This document shows positions 25,041 through 33,725 of a stretch of 64,000 nucleotides of DNA, piece by piece. Numbering within the stretch: position 1 is the first letter of the stretch; each line of letters starts with the position of its first letter. Source of the stretch: JAIVJZ01 sp036386515 (lineage in GTDB: Bacteria; Acidobacteriota; Blastocatellia; Pyrinomonadales; Pyrinomonadaceae). The stretch covers positions 1-64,000 of the forward strand of contig DASVVO010000075.1 in assembly GCA_036386515.1 (NCBI GenBank), given 5' to 3'. The notes beneath the pieces were generated by a model. It searched no databases. It was given only the letters and a program-made list of their open reading frames with translations, and was not told where the DNA came from. The position numbers were made by a program, and so were the translations under genes.

Positions 25041-25069
25041 GTTTTATCTCTTTACGCGAATACATTCAA
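25041..25069 (-). promoter_or_regulatory. candidate promoter of the stress-protein gene
   Basis: Minus strand TTGAAT (25064-25069), 17-nt spacer, TAAAAC (25041-25046), about 40 nt before the ATG at 25002. Only a partial consensus. Confidence 0.4.
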
Positions 25070-25099
25070 GCGATCATTTCGGCCGCGCTAAAAAGTTGA

Positions 25100-25128
25100 T
25101 TGAGCCGCACCTGTGGTCGTGTTAAAGT
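25100..25128 (+). promoter_or_regulatory. candidate promoter of the ferredoxin gene
   Basis: TTGAGC (25100-25105), 17-nt spacer, TAAAGT (25123-25128). Start predicted at about 25135, 40 nt before the ATG. Confidence 0.4.
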
Positions 25129-25176
25129 GTGGGCTGCACGTCCCCTACCAAAAGCCGCACGGGAGAACGCACACGC

Positions 25177-25542
25177 ATGATTGAGATCATCGAAAAACAC
25201 TGGCCGATGTCCGTGGGCGACGGGAAAGCCGCGCGCAAGAAGAAGCCGCGCATCCTCGCCGTCACCACCGACTGCTGCACGGGCTGTGCGGGTTCGCCCG
25301 CCTGCATCGAGTATTGCCCGATCGAAGCGTGCATGTTCTGGATTCCCGACGAAGATCACCCGCCGTTCGGCCGCATCGAGGTTGACCCGGAACTGTGCAT
25401 CGGCTGCCAGAAGTGCATCAGCAAAGGGCCGGAGGGCGCGTTTCTCGACGGCTGCCCGTGGGATGCCATCGAGATGGTTCCGACCGAGGACTGGGAAGCC
25501 GCGCACGGCATCACGCTGCCCGACGCGCCCGGCGCACGCTAA
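25177..25542 (+). CDS. two-cluster 4Fe-4S ferredoxin with altered cysteine spacing
   Basis: 121 residues. The first cluster motif is C-x2-C-x5-C-x3-CP (CTGCAGSPACIEYCP). The second is C-x2-C-x2-C-x12-CP (CIGCQKCISKGP ... GCPWDA). Both have insertions compared with the usual C-x2-C-x2-C-x3-CP. The segment between clusters (FWIPDEDHPPFGRIEVDPE) and the acidic C-terminus are family-like. It is an electron carrier; the partner is not evident. GGGAGAA lies about 12 nt before ATG. It stands alone between divergent and convergent neighbours. Confidence 0.85.
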   Translation: MIEIIEKHWPMSVGDGKAARKKKPRILAVTTDCCTGCAGSPACIEYCPIEACMFWIPDEDHPPFGRIEVDPELCIGCQKCISKGPEGAFLDGCPWDAIEMVPTEDWEAAHGITLPDAPGAR

Positions 25543-25563
25543 CACGTTCACTTCCAAAAAATT

Positions 25564-26454
25564 TCACTTGTGAGCGACGCGGCTCTTGATGGCTTCCACC
25601 GTCAGAGCCGCTAGTTTTTTGGTCTCCTCCGGCATCCCCGCGGCCTCGCCCCGCGCGTAGCGTTCGATCTCGGGCAGGTCTTCCGCCGCGCCGACCAGAT
25701 AGAGGGCGCGCAAAGCCTCCCACGCGTTTTTGCCGTCGGGCGCGAGCACGAGCAACTCGTCGCCCGCACGCAGATGCGTCCCGGCCGCGATTGACGCTTT
25801 CTCGATCTTCCCCGCGACGGGAGCGCGAACTTCCTGGACAACCTCTCGCTCGTCGCGCACGCGCGCCACCATCGCCTCCCTCGTGACGGAAGAACCGACG
25901 GGCAGAACAGTGACGAGCGTGCCAGCGTACCGTTGTTTGACGCTGTAAGGTCTGAGCATCGCCAACAACTCGGCGCGCCCTTCCGGATCGTTGAAGCGCG
26001 AGAGCGAGAGCGCGGCCATCCGGCGCACGGCCGGTTCGTCGTCTCGCACGAGTTGTTTGAGCGCGGCGTGAAACTCTGTGGACTCGTTATCGTCACCCAT
26101 CATCCACGCGGCGGCCATGCGTAAATCCGGCAGGGGGTTTTCCGCCACGCGCAGCACTTGCGGATACCAACGCCTGACGCTCTCGTCGCCCTTCACGATG
26201 CGCCGGTCAATCTGTTCGAGCGCGTGCTGCACATGGCGCGGCTTCTGCTCGTCGTTCAGGTATTTTTCGATCTCGTCGTCGTCGAGTTCGCGCCAGAAGG
26301 TCGTGCCGTACCAGGAGAGAAACGGGAGCAGGATAAAGAGCGCGGCGACGACGGCGAGCGGCCACGGGGAGCGGCGGCGCGCGACCGCCGCCGTTGCCGA
26401 CGGAGGGGCGGGCGCGGCGGCGCGATGATTGCCGTTTGCCTGTTCAACGTCCAT
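25564..26454 (-). CDS. membrane-anchored HEAT-repeat protein with biotinyl/lipoyl-like hairpin
   Basis: 296 residues. A cytoplasmic Ala/Pro-rich start leads to one helix at about 30-50 (PWPLAVVAALFILLPFLSWYG). HEAT-like helical repeats follow at about 65-170 (PDLRMAAAWMMGDD, PAVRRMAALSLSRF). A barrel-sandwich stretch at about 175-235 reads VRAPVAGKIEKASIAAGTHL and GDELLVLAPD, as in lipoyl/RND-adaptor domains but without a modified Lys motif. A final HEAT unit closes the protein. It is the last gene of the cytochrome oxidase cluster; a scaffold or assembly role is inferred from position only. Confidence 0.6.
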   Translation of the reverse strand: MDVEQANGNHRAAAPAPPSATAAVARRRSPWPLAVVAALFILLPFLSWYGTTFWRELDDDEIEKYLNDEQKPRHVQHALEQIDRRIVKGDESVRRWYPQVLRVAENPLPDLRMAAAWMMGDDNESTEFHAALKQLVRDDEPAVRRMAALSLSRFNDPEGRAELLAMLRPYSVKQRYAGTLVTVLPVGSSVTREAMVARVRDEREVVQEVRAPVAGKIEKASIAAGTHLRAGDELLVLAPDGKNAWEALRALYLVGAAEDLPEIERYARGEAAGMPEETKKLAALTVEAIKSRVAHK

Positions 26455-26482
26455 CCGGTGTGATCCTTGTGCGCCCCGCCCG

Positions 26483-26908
26483 CTAAGGTGAAGGGTAAAG
26501 TTGATAGAGCATGAGGTAGACGGCGACCCCCGTGACGGAGACGTAGAGCCAGAGCGGGAACGTCCAGCGCGCGATCCGTCGATGTTGCCCGAAGTCGCCG
26601 CGCCACGCGCGCCGCAGGGTGACGATGACGAGCGGCACGATCAGGGCGGCGAGAACGGTGTGCGTCAGCAGGATGAAAAAATAGACGGGACGAATAAAGC
26701 CCTGCCCGGTGAAACGCGTCGAACCGTGATGATAGTGATAGAACAGATACGAGACGAGAAAGATACAGGAGACGACGAGCGCGGAGGTCATGCAGCGCAG
26801 GTGCGCGGTGATGCGGCGACGGGTGATGAAGTAAAACCCGGCGAGCAGGAGCAGCCCGCTCGTCGCGTTGAGCATGGCGTTGATGTGCGGCAGTATCGAA
26901 TAATCCAT
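26483..26908 (-). CDS. ctaM: DUF420 / CtaM-like cytochrome oxidase assembly membrane protein
   Basis: 141 residues, four membrane helices, the DUF420 pattern with helix-associated His residues (HINAMLNATSGLLL, HLRCMTSALVVS, YHYHHGSTRFTG, LTHTVLAALIVPLV). CtaM is needed for assembly of aa3/caa3 oxidases in Firmicutes; the role here is inferred from family and from its place in the cox cluster. It has its own extended -10 promoter at 26938-26946. The downstream HEAT protein follows after 28 nt. Confidence 0.82.
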   Translation of the reverse strand: MDYSILPHINAMLNATSGLLLLAGFYFITRRRITAHLRCMTSALVVSCIFLVSYLFYHYHHGSTRFTGQGFIRPVYFFILLTHTVLAALIVPLVIVTLRRAWRGDFGQHRRIARWTFPLWLYVSVTGVAVYLMLYQLYPSP

Positions 26909-26937
26909 GGATGCCCGGAACGAAAAAAGATGCGCGG

Positions 26938-26946
26938 ATTATAACA
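26938..26946 (-). promoter_or_regulatory. extended -10 promoter of ctaM
   Basis: Minus strand TGTTATAAT is a TG-n-TATAAT extended -10 at 26938-26946, about 30 nt before the ATG. No clear -35 is present. The 150 nt upstream to 27090 show no gene. Confidence 0.5.
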
Positions 26947-27090
26947 CCCGCACCCCTCGGCGGTATCTGATGAAGAGGCAAAAGGACGTGTGGACGAAGG
27001 AGAGACGACGCGGCGGCGGCAACACGCCAGGCGACGGCAGGCGCACGGTTCGGCTTCGCATCGCCGGAAGTGCGCGCCGCCGAGACGCTG

Positions 27091-27330
27091 CTACTCCGCC
27101 GCTTTTTTCCCGGCGTGGGGCGCGGCCTTCCGGGGCGCGGGCGGCCGCTCGCTCATCTGTTCATGGCCGCAGCGTTCGCATTGCCAGAGCGGGAAGACGG
27201 CGGAAGGGTCGGCCTTGCTCTCGTAGAGCGCGCGGTCGGACGGGATGATCTTGCCGCCGCACTGCGGGCACGCGCGCCCGCGAATGCTCTGATGGTCGTT
27301 ATTGAGGGCGAGCGCCTGTTCGTTTGCCAT
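27091..27330 (-). CDS. small zinc-ribbon protein in the cox cluster
   Basis: 79 residues with CPQC at about 21-24 and CERC at about 51-54 (WQCERCGHEQ), a treble-clef/zinc-ribbon layout. Between them is an acidic linker, and a basic Pro/Ala/Lys tail follows. No membrane segment. The family is not recognised beyond the fold type. It lies 18 nt after the preceding small membrane-protein gene, so it is likely co-transcribed with the oxidase genes. Confidence 0.6.
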   Translation of the reverse strand: MANEQALALNNDHQSIRGRACPQCGGKIIPSDRALYESKADPSAVFPLWQCERCGHEQMSERPPAPRKAAPHAGKKAAE

Positions 27331-27348
27331 GTTAGCTTTCGTCGAAGG

Positions 27349-27612
27349 TTAGGATTCGTCCCGGTCGTCGTGCGAGTTGCGTTGCTTGTAGGCGACGACG
27401 AAGATCGCGCAGAAGATGGCGACGGGCGGGCAGAGCAGGATCAAGGTCGCGAGGTTGAGCGTGCGCGCCGAGACGTTGTCGAGGTTTGCGGCCGACGCTT
27501 TGCACATCGCGCATTGCGCGATCGCGTCCGGCGCGAACAGGGTTGCGCCCGCCGCCAGCAGCGCGAGTAAAAAGATCAAGTTGCAGATCGTCGGCGTTCT
27601 CATTTCCTTCAC
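27349..27612 (-). CDS. small membrane protein with CAMC motif in the cox cluster
   Basis: 87 residues. A hydrophobic N-terminus (NLIFLLALLAAGATL) looks like a signal sequence or first helix, followed by QCAMCKASA with a CxxC pair, then a second helix (ATLILLCPPVAIFCAIFVVAY) and a charged tail. Proteins with this layout occur beside haem-copper oxidase genes and might handle copper or thiols; that is inference. GTG 27612 overlaps the stop of the upstream subunit IV gene (GTGA); ATG 27603 is the alternative. Confidence 0.65.
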   Translation of the reverse strand: MKEMRTPTICNLIFLLALLAAGATLFAPDAIAQCAMCKASAANLDNVSARTLNLATLILLCPPVAIFCAIFVVAYKQRNSHDDRDES

Positions 27613-28187
27613 CTGTAGGCGCGCAGGCCGAGCAGCCGGAAACTATCGGGGAAGAAGATAAAGAGCAGGCAGATGCAGATGACCAGCATCGGGATCAGCG
27701 TATAGACCAAACTCATGCGCTCGTAACGCAGGTGCATGAAGTAGGCGAGAATGAGCGCGGCTTTGATCAGCGAGAGGCCGACGAGGATGGTCAACATCAG
27801 GACGAGCGGCACCTGTACGTAAGCCAGAAAAACCTCGATCACGGTCAGGACGAGCAACGCGCCGAGGATGGCGAGGAACAGTTTCGTCGTGCCCTCGAAG
27901 TGAACCGGCACGGACTCGACCGGCACGTCGTCGCCCTCGGCGGCGAAGAGATTCCTGAGCAGGCCGTTCTCATACGCCCAGAGCAGCGGGACGATCATAA
28001 AGATGCCGGCGAGCAAGAGGCTGACGAGCATGAGGAAGAGGCTATCGATGGAGAAAAAGTTGCCCGCCCGGCGCACGTTCGATAGGGCGATCACGATGAA
28101 ACCCGCCGCGAAGAGCAGGCAGATCGCGTTCAGGATCAAGTCCTGCTTCTTCATCAAGTTGCCGAATGACCCGAAACGTGTGCTCAT
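27609..28187 (-). CDS. ctaF: cytochrome c oxidase subunit IV-like protein
   Basis: 192 residues. The C-terminal about 95 residues form three helices of the COX4_pro/CtaF type, with the conserved FMHLRYERM segment after the second. The N-terminal half adds two more helices (ILNAICLLFAAGFIVIAL, SLFLMLVSLLLAGIFMIVPLLW), so the protein is nearly twice the usual size. Structural subunit of the oxidase. It lies between subunit III (62 nt upstream) and the CAMC protein (4-nt overlap). Confidence 0.8.
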   Translation of the reverse strand: MSTRFGSFGNLMKKQDLILNAICLLFAAGFIVIALSNVRRAGNFFSIDSLFLMLVSLLLAGIFMIVPLLWAYENGLLRNLFAAEGDDVPVESVPVHFEGTTKLFLAILGALLVLTVIEVFLAYVQVPLVLMLTILVGLSLIKAALILAYFMHLRYERMSLVYTLIPMLVICICLLFIFFPDSFRLLGLRAYR

Positions 28188-28249
28188 GCGCCTTTAATCC
28201 GCCTCTCTTTTATGAAGTTTGCTCGCCGCCACATGTTATGGCTGTGGGT

Positions 28250-28921
<672 letters not shown>

Positions 28922-28924
28922 GGT

Positions 28925-29674
28925 TTACCTCCACAGGAAAAGGAGTGCGAACAGGTAGACCCACAGCCCGTCCATAAAATGCCAGTACAGCCCGATGGCG
29001 TCGGCGTGCGCGCGCGCTTTCACGGCCGCGCCGCTTGCGCCCGCCGCGTTGGTTCTCAAGTTCGCCGCGTCGCGCCGCGCGCGCAGCATCAGATAGACTA
29101 AACCGACGATGCCGCCGACGAGGTGGAGCGCGTGCAGCCCGGTCAGCAGATAGAAGAAAGAGCTGTGCGGGTTCGTCGCCAGGTAAATTCCCTGCCCGAC
29201 CAAGCCCCGCCACGCGAGCAGTTGCGCGACGAGAAAGCCGAACCCTAAGCCGAGCGAGACGACGAGCCAACGCCGGTAAACGTCTGCCGCCCCGCGCCTG
29301 AGCGCGCGCCGCGCCACTTCAAAACTCGCGCTGCTGGCAAGTATCAACGCCGTGCTCACCCAGAGCATCGAGGGCACGGAGAAGGCTTGCCAGCCTTGTT
29401 GCACCCGCGTGGAACGGAACACGTACGCGCTCGACAGCGCGGCGAACATCATCAGAATGGCCGACAGGGTCAACCACATGCCGATGCGATATTGCTGCGG
29501 CGTGGCGTCCGGGTAGGCGCGCCCGCCGCCGCCGCCGTTGCCGCCGTTCGGCGGTTGCGGCCCGCCGCCGCGCGAGCCGTTGCCGCCCGCGCGCCTGCCC
29601 GTGCCGCCGAGATGGATACTCTTCGTTCCGGTCGAGACGCTGCCCGCCGGTTTAGTGCTGACCGTTGTGACCAT
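28925..29674 (-). CDS. cytochrome c oxidase subunit III-like protein (first copy, Gly-rich N-terminus)
   Basis: 249 residues from ATG 29674 (GGGAG 9 nt upstream). About 60 N-terminal residues are low-complexity Gly/Asn/Pro. Five helices then follow, with RIGMWLTLSAILMMFAALSSAYVF, FFYLLTGLHALHLVGGIVGL and IGLYWHFMDGLWVYLFALLFLW, matching subunit III. It overlaps the end of ctaD by 23 nt, indicating coupled translation. It differs strongly from the next copy and so is not a recent duplicate. Confidence 0.87.
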   Translation of the reverse strand: MVTTVSTKPAGSVSTGTKSIHLGGTGRRAGGNGSRGGGPQPPNGGNGGGGGRAYPDATPQQYRIGMWLTLSAILMMFAALSSAYVFRSTRVQQGWQAFSVPSMLWVSTALILASSASFEVARRALRRGAADVYRRWLVVSLGLGFGFLVAQLLAWRGLVGQGIYLATNPHSSFFYLLTGLHALHLVGGIVGLVYLMLRARRDAANLRTNAAGASGAAVKARAHADAIGLYWHFMDGLWVYLFALLFLWR

Positions 29675-31640
29675 TACCTGAACTCCCCTGCACTCCTTGA
29701 CCTGCCGCGTGCGCCGCGACGTTTCCCGCCGCCGCGTCCGGCGTCGTCTGCAACACGTAATCCTCCGGCGCGTCGGGCACGGCGAATTCATACGGGCCGC
29801 GATAGACGGTCGGGAGATGGCCGCCGAAATTGTCGTGCGGCGGCGGCGTGGTCGGCGTCACCCATTCGAGCGTCGTCGCTTCCCACGGGTTGCCGCTCGC
29901 CCGCTCGCCCTTGAACATGCTCCAGATGAAATTGAAGAGGAAGATGAACTGCGCCGCCGCCGTCACGATGGCCGCGATGGTGACGAGCATCACGAGCGGG
30001 TCGAGCGGGCGCAAAAAGTCGTACTCCTGAAACGACGCGTAGCGGCGCGGCATGCCGACGATGCCCATGATGTGCATCGGCACGAAGATGCCGTAGACGC
30101 CGATAAAGGTCGGCCAGAAATGCAACTGCCCGAGTCGCTCGCTCATCATCCGCCCGAACATTTTCGGAAACCAGAAATAGACGCCCGCGAACATGCCGAA
30201 GATGGCCGCCACGCCCATCACGAGATGGAAGTGTGCGAGCACGAAGTAGCCGTCGTGGATGAAGAGGTCGAGCGAGGTTTGGCCGAGGACGAGGCCGGTG
30301 ATGCCGCCCGCGACGAACAGCGAGACGAAGCCGATAGCGAACATCATCGGCACGGTGAAGCGTATCTTCGCGCCCCAGAGCGTGCCCAGCCAGTTGAAAG
30401 TTTTGATGGCCGAGGGCACGCCGATGGAGAGCGTCAGGACGGAGAAGGCGATGCTCGTGCGCGGATCCATGCCGCTGATGAACATGTGATGCCCCCACAC
30501 GAAGAAGCCCAGGAGGCCGATGGCGAACATGGCGAAGACCATCGCGCGGTAGCCGAAGACGGGCTTGCGCGCGAAGGTGGAGAGGATGTGCGAGGTCGCG
30601 CCCATGCCCGGCAGAATCGCGATGTAAACTTCCGGGTGCCCGAAGAACCAGAACAGGTGTTGCCAGAGGATGGGCGAGCCGCCCTTGTTCGGCAGCACGG
30701 CATCGCTGAAGACGAGGCCGCCGGGGATGAAGAAACTCGTGCCCGCGTGCCGGTCGAGCAGCAGCAACACGCCCGCCGCGAGCAGCACCGGGAAAGCCAG
30801 GAGCGCGAGAATCGCCGTCGTGAACCACGACCAGCAGGTGAGCGGCATCCGCATCAGAGACATGCCGCGCGTGCGCATGTTGAGAAGCGTGGTGATGAAA
30901 TTGAGCGCGCCGAGGAGCGAGGCGATGCAGAAGATGGCGATGCTCGTGATCCAGAGGGTCGCGCCCGCGCCCTGCCCCGGCCCGGCGATTTTCCCGAGCG
31001 CGGAGAGGGGCGGGTAGCCCGTCCAGCCGCCGATGGGGCCGAGCGTGCCCGTGCCGCCGCCGCCGAGGAAGTTGTTGACGAAGTCCGTGTTGCCGAGGAT
31101 CGTGCTGCCCTCGACGAAGATCGCCGAGATGAGCACCACGAGGCCGACGAGCGTCACCCAAAAGGAGAGCATGTTGAGGACGGGGAAGGCCATGTCTTCC
31201 GCGCCCACCTGGATGGGGAGAAAATAGTTGCCGAATCCGCCCTGCGGCGCGGTCGTCAGCACGAAGAAGACCATGATCGTCCCGTGCATGGTGACGAGCG
31301 AGAGGTAGAACTCCGGCGTCATCACGCCGCCCGGCGCGCCGAGCGGAAAGAGCGTTTCGAGGATCGTCCACTTGTGCCCCGGCCACGTCAGGTTCAGGCG
31401 CATCAGCACCGACATGAACATCCCGATGAACGCCGCCGTGATAGCGAGCAGCAGATACTGGATGCCGATCACTTTATGATCGATGCTGAAAATGTACTTG
31501 CGGATAAAACCCGTGGGCGGGCTGTGATGGCCGTGCGGTTCGTGCGCCCCGGCGGCGGCGGGGTGGCCGGCTTCAGCCGCTTCGGCCTGCGTCGCGGCTG
31601 CTGCGGCTGTCGGCTCAATCGGGGTCGTGGCCTCTTCCAT
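29652..31640 (-). CDS. ctaD: cytochrome c oxidase subunit I
   Basis: 662 residues, twelve helices. It binds the low-spin haem and the haem-CuB centre. Seen ligands and motifs are HGTIMVFF (low-spin His), WFFGHPEVYIAILPG (CuB His and cross-linked Tyr), HHMFISGMD (CuB His pair) and HFHLVMG (high-spin and low-spin His). The E in HPEVY and the loop point to an A-type oxidase. The N-terminal 45 residues are Ala/His-rich and the C-terminal tail is Ala/Gly/Asn-rich. It reduces oxygen to water in the cytoplasmic membrane. Confidence 0.97.
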   Translation of the reverse strand: MEEATTPIEPTAAAAATQAEAAEAGHPAAAGAHEPHGHHSPPTGFIRKYIFSIDHKVIGIQYLLLAITAAFIGMFMSVLMRLNLTWPGHKWTILETLFPLGAPGGVMTPEFYLSLVTMHGTIMVFFVLTTAPQGGFGNYFLPIQVGAEDMAFPVLNMLSFWVTLVGLVVLISAIFVEGSTILGNTDFVNNFLGGGGTGTLGPIGGWTGYPPLSALGKIAGPGQGAGATLWITSIAIFCIASLLGALNFITTLLNMRTRGMSLMRMPLTCWSWFTTAILALLAFPVLLAAGVLLLLDRHAGTSFFIPGGLVFSDAVLPNKGGSPILWQHLFWFFGHPEVYIAILPGMGATSHILSTFARKPVFGYRAMVFAMFAIGLLGFFVWGHHMFISGMDPRTSIAFSVLTLSIGVPSAIKTFNWLGTLWGAKIRFTVPMMFAIGFVSLFVAGGITGLVLGQTSLDLFIHDGYFVLAHFHLVMGVAAIFGMFAGVYFWFPKMFGRMMSERLGQLHFWPTFIGVYGIFVPMHIMGIVGMPRRYASFQEYDFLRPLDPLVMLVTIAAIVTAAAQFIFLFNFIWSMFKGERASGNPWEATTLEWVTPTTPPPHDNFGGHLPTVYRGPYEFAVPDAPEDYVLQTTPDAAAGNVAAHAAGQGVQGSSGNGHNGQH

Positions 31641-31682
31641 CTTAGAATTCCTCTCCCTTCGGGACGAGTCAGGTTCGGACTT

Positions 31683-32558
31683 TTATCTCGCTGCGGTGGT
31701 GGCCGCCCCTTGCTTGATCCCCATCGGGTATTCCTTGATCAATTGCGTGATGCGCCCTTGGAATTGCGCCTGCGGCAGAGCCACCAACTCGTCGTAGACG
31801 TTTGCGGGAAGCGCAATGAGGTAACTCTTCATCTTGTAGTGAAGCTGGCCGCAAAGTTCGGCGCAGGCGAGTTCGAAACGCCCTTCCTTCGTCAGCGTGA
31901 AGTGCATCTTGATCGCCATGCCGGGCACCACATCTTGCTTGTAGCGGAGTTCGGGCACGAACAGGTCGTGCGTCACGTCTTTGGATTGCAGGGTCAGTTC
32001 GATGGGGCGACCGACGGGCACGGCCAGCGTCGTCACGACCTGATCGTCCTTCGCGTTCGCGTCCTGTTCGTCGAGGCCGACGAAGTTCAACTCGGCGTCC
32101 TTGACCAGCGCGGGGTCGGTGCGCCCGAAGGTTTTGTCTGCGCCGGGGTAGTGGAAATTCCACTGGAACTGCTGCGCGACGACGTGAACTTTGGTTGCGC
32201 CCGCCGGGGCTTCGTTCAGGTGCAACTGCGCCCACACGCGCTGTCCCATCAGGCCGAGCGTGATGAAGATGAGCGCGGTGATGGCCGTCCAGACGATCTC
32301 CAGGCGATTGTTGCCGTGCGAATAGACGGCGCGTTCGCGCCGGTCGCCGCGCGACCCGTAACGCCAGACCGCGATGCCGAGTCCGACCTGCGCCGCCACG
32401 AAGGAGATGCCGACGACGATGATCGTGATCAGAAACTGCCGGTCGTAGGCCGGGCCGTGTTCGGAGATGTACGGCGGCAGCCACCAGCGTCCGTTCACGA
32501 ACAGCCACACCGAGCCAATCGTCAACAGCCAGATCAATACTCCGAGTGCGCGACCCAT
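31683..32558 (-). CDS. ctaC: cytochrome c oxidase subunit II (CuA subunit)
   Basis: 291 residues. Two membrane helices (about 7-25 and 45-65, plus a further hydrophobic segment at 95-112) precede the periplasmic cupredoxin domain. CuA ligands are visible: His in VTHDLFVPEL, and C-x-E-x-C-x3-H-x2-M in CAELCGQLHYKM. No fused cytochrome c domain is present, so electrons must come from a separate donor, probably the multihaem cytochrome or the cupredoxin-like lipoprotein encoded upstream. Confidence 0.96.
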   Translation of the reverse strand: MGRALGVLIWLLTIGSVWLFVNGRWWLPPYISEHGPAYDRQFLITIIVVGISFVAAQVGLGIAVWRYGSRGDRRERAVYSHGNNRLEIVWTAITALIFITLGLMGQRVWAQLHLNEAPAGATKVHVVAQQFQWNFHYPGADKTFGRTDPALVKDAELNFVGLDEQDANAKDDQVVTTLAVPVGRPIELTLQSKDVTHDLFVPELRYKQDVVPGMAIKMHFTLTKEGRFELACAELCGQLHYKMKSYLIALPANVYDELVALPQAQFQGRITQLIKEYPMGIKQGAATTAAR

Positions 32559-32579
32559 GGAGTTCTCCTTTAGCTCATC

Positions 32580-32644
32580 GTGAACTCGTGAACTCGTGAA
32601 CAGTTAAAACCGGCGCTTATCTATGAGACGAGTTCAAGATTCAC
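32580..32644. repeat. hairpin with 8-nt units between ctaB and ctaC
   Basis: Left GTGAACTC, GTGAACTC, GTGAAC (32580-32601) pairs with the right arm ACGAGTTCAAGATTCAC (32628-32644), with one bulge. The right arm includes the ctaB stop (32641-32643). It is like the heptamer hairpins, but with an 8-nt unit. Confidence 0.65.
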
Positions 32645-33585
32645 TGATTGATGACCATCAGAACAAAAAGAACGGGCAAGTACAGAACGGAAGCCAGAAG
32701 CACGCGGCGCGCGTTGCGGCGTGAGAGCGTAACGGCGGCGGCGATGCTGCTCCACAGAAAGAGCGCGCCGAGCACGAGCGCGCCGAAGAAATAGATCGCG
32801 CCCGAGATGCCGAGCGCGGCCGGGGCGAGGCTGACGGGGACGAGCATGAGCGTCCACAGGACGATCTGCTGCTTCGTCAGACGCCCTTCCGGCTCAACCA
32901 CCGGCAGCATCAGGATTCCCGCCCGCGCGTAGTCTTCGCGGTACATCCAGGCGATGGCGAAGAAATGCGGGAACTGCCAGAGGAACAGGATCGCGAACAG
33001 CACCCACGCCTCTAGGCCCACATGGTTCGTCGCCGCCGCCCAGCCGAGGAGCGGCGGGACAGCGCCGGGGAAAGCCCCGACCAGCGTGGAGAGCGAGGTG
33101 CGCGTCTTGAGCGGCGTGTAACAGAGCAGGTAGCCGACGATGACGCTCGCGCCGCACAAGGCCGAGAGCGCGTTGACGAAGGCCGCCAGGTAAATCTCCG
33201 CGCCGATGGTCAAGCCCAGGCCGAAGACGAGAGCCGCGCGGGGCGTCAGGATGCCGAGCGGCAGCGGGCGGCGCGCGGTGCGCCGCATCAAACGATCCAG
33301 ATCGCGCTCCATCCATTGATTGAGCGCGGAGATGCCGGAGCACAGCGCGGCGACGCCGATGAGCGTGTGCGCGAAGAGCGGGTAATCGAACGCGCCGCGC
33401 GTCGAGCCGAGCAGGAACCCGGCGGAGGTCGTGAGCGCGACGAGAAAGGTGATGCGCGGCTTCGTCAACTCGTAATAGGCCGATAGTTTTTCGCGCGCCT
33501 CGATGCGCCCGCCCCCACCCGCCGCCACGACGGCGACGGCGGGCGGGACGGACTGCTCGATCTCTTCGACAGCGATTGTTTCCAT
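32641..33585 (-). CDS. ctaB: protoheme IX farnesyltransferase (haem O synthase)
   Basis: 314 residues, UbiA-type prenyltransferase with eight or nine helices. The Asp-rich motif is seen in NQWMERDLDRLMRRT, the second conserved loop in YTPLKTRTSLSTLVGAFPGA, and ATNHVGLEAW in the middle. It adds the farnesyl tail to haem b for the haem-copper oxidase encoded downstream. The N-terminal 30 residues are acidic and variable. The next gene, ctaC, is about 80 nt downstream across a hairpin repeat. Confidence 0.95.
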   Translation of the reverse strand: METIAVEEIEQSVPPAVAVVAAGGGGRIEAREKLSAYYELTKPRITFLVALTTSAGFLLGSTRGAFDYPLFAHTLIGVAALCSGISALNQWMERDLDRLMRRTARRPLPLGILTPRAALVFGLGLTIGAEIYLAAFVNALSALCGASVIVGYLLCYTPLKTRTSLSTLVGAFPGAVPPLLGWAAATNHVGLEAWVLFAILFLWQFPHFFAIAWMYREDYARAGILMLPVVEPEGRLTKQQIVLWTLMLVPVSLAPAALGISGAIYFFGALVLGALFLWSSIAAAVTLSRRNARRVLLASVLYLPVLFVLMVINQ

Positions 33586-33725
33586 GAAATGCCTGTGGAG
33601 CGAAACTTAAAGTTTAATGTTAGCGGCTGAACTTGAATTCAAGTGTCGCATCCCCCGCTCCGGGGTGGCAAGCCGCTTCGCCCCGTCGAAACATGAAATA
33701 AATCAGCGCGTCGGCCGCGCCCCGT

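Noticed and set aside
29697..32573. very long open frame on the plus strand opposite ctaD/ctaC (and similar ones at 34726-37545, 5459-6841 and 55526-57445)
   Set aside because: Arg/His/Ala/Glu-rich composition with no motif, exactly antisense to well-recognised genes. It arises from the high third-position GC of the true frames.
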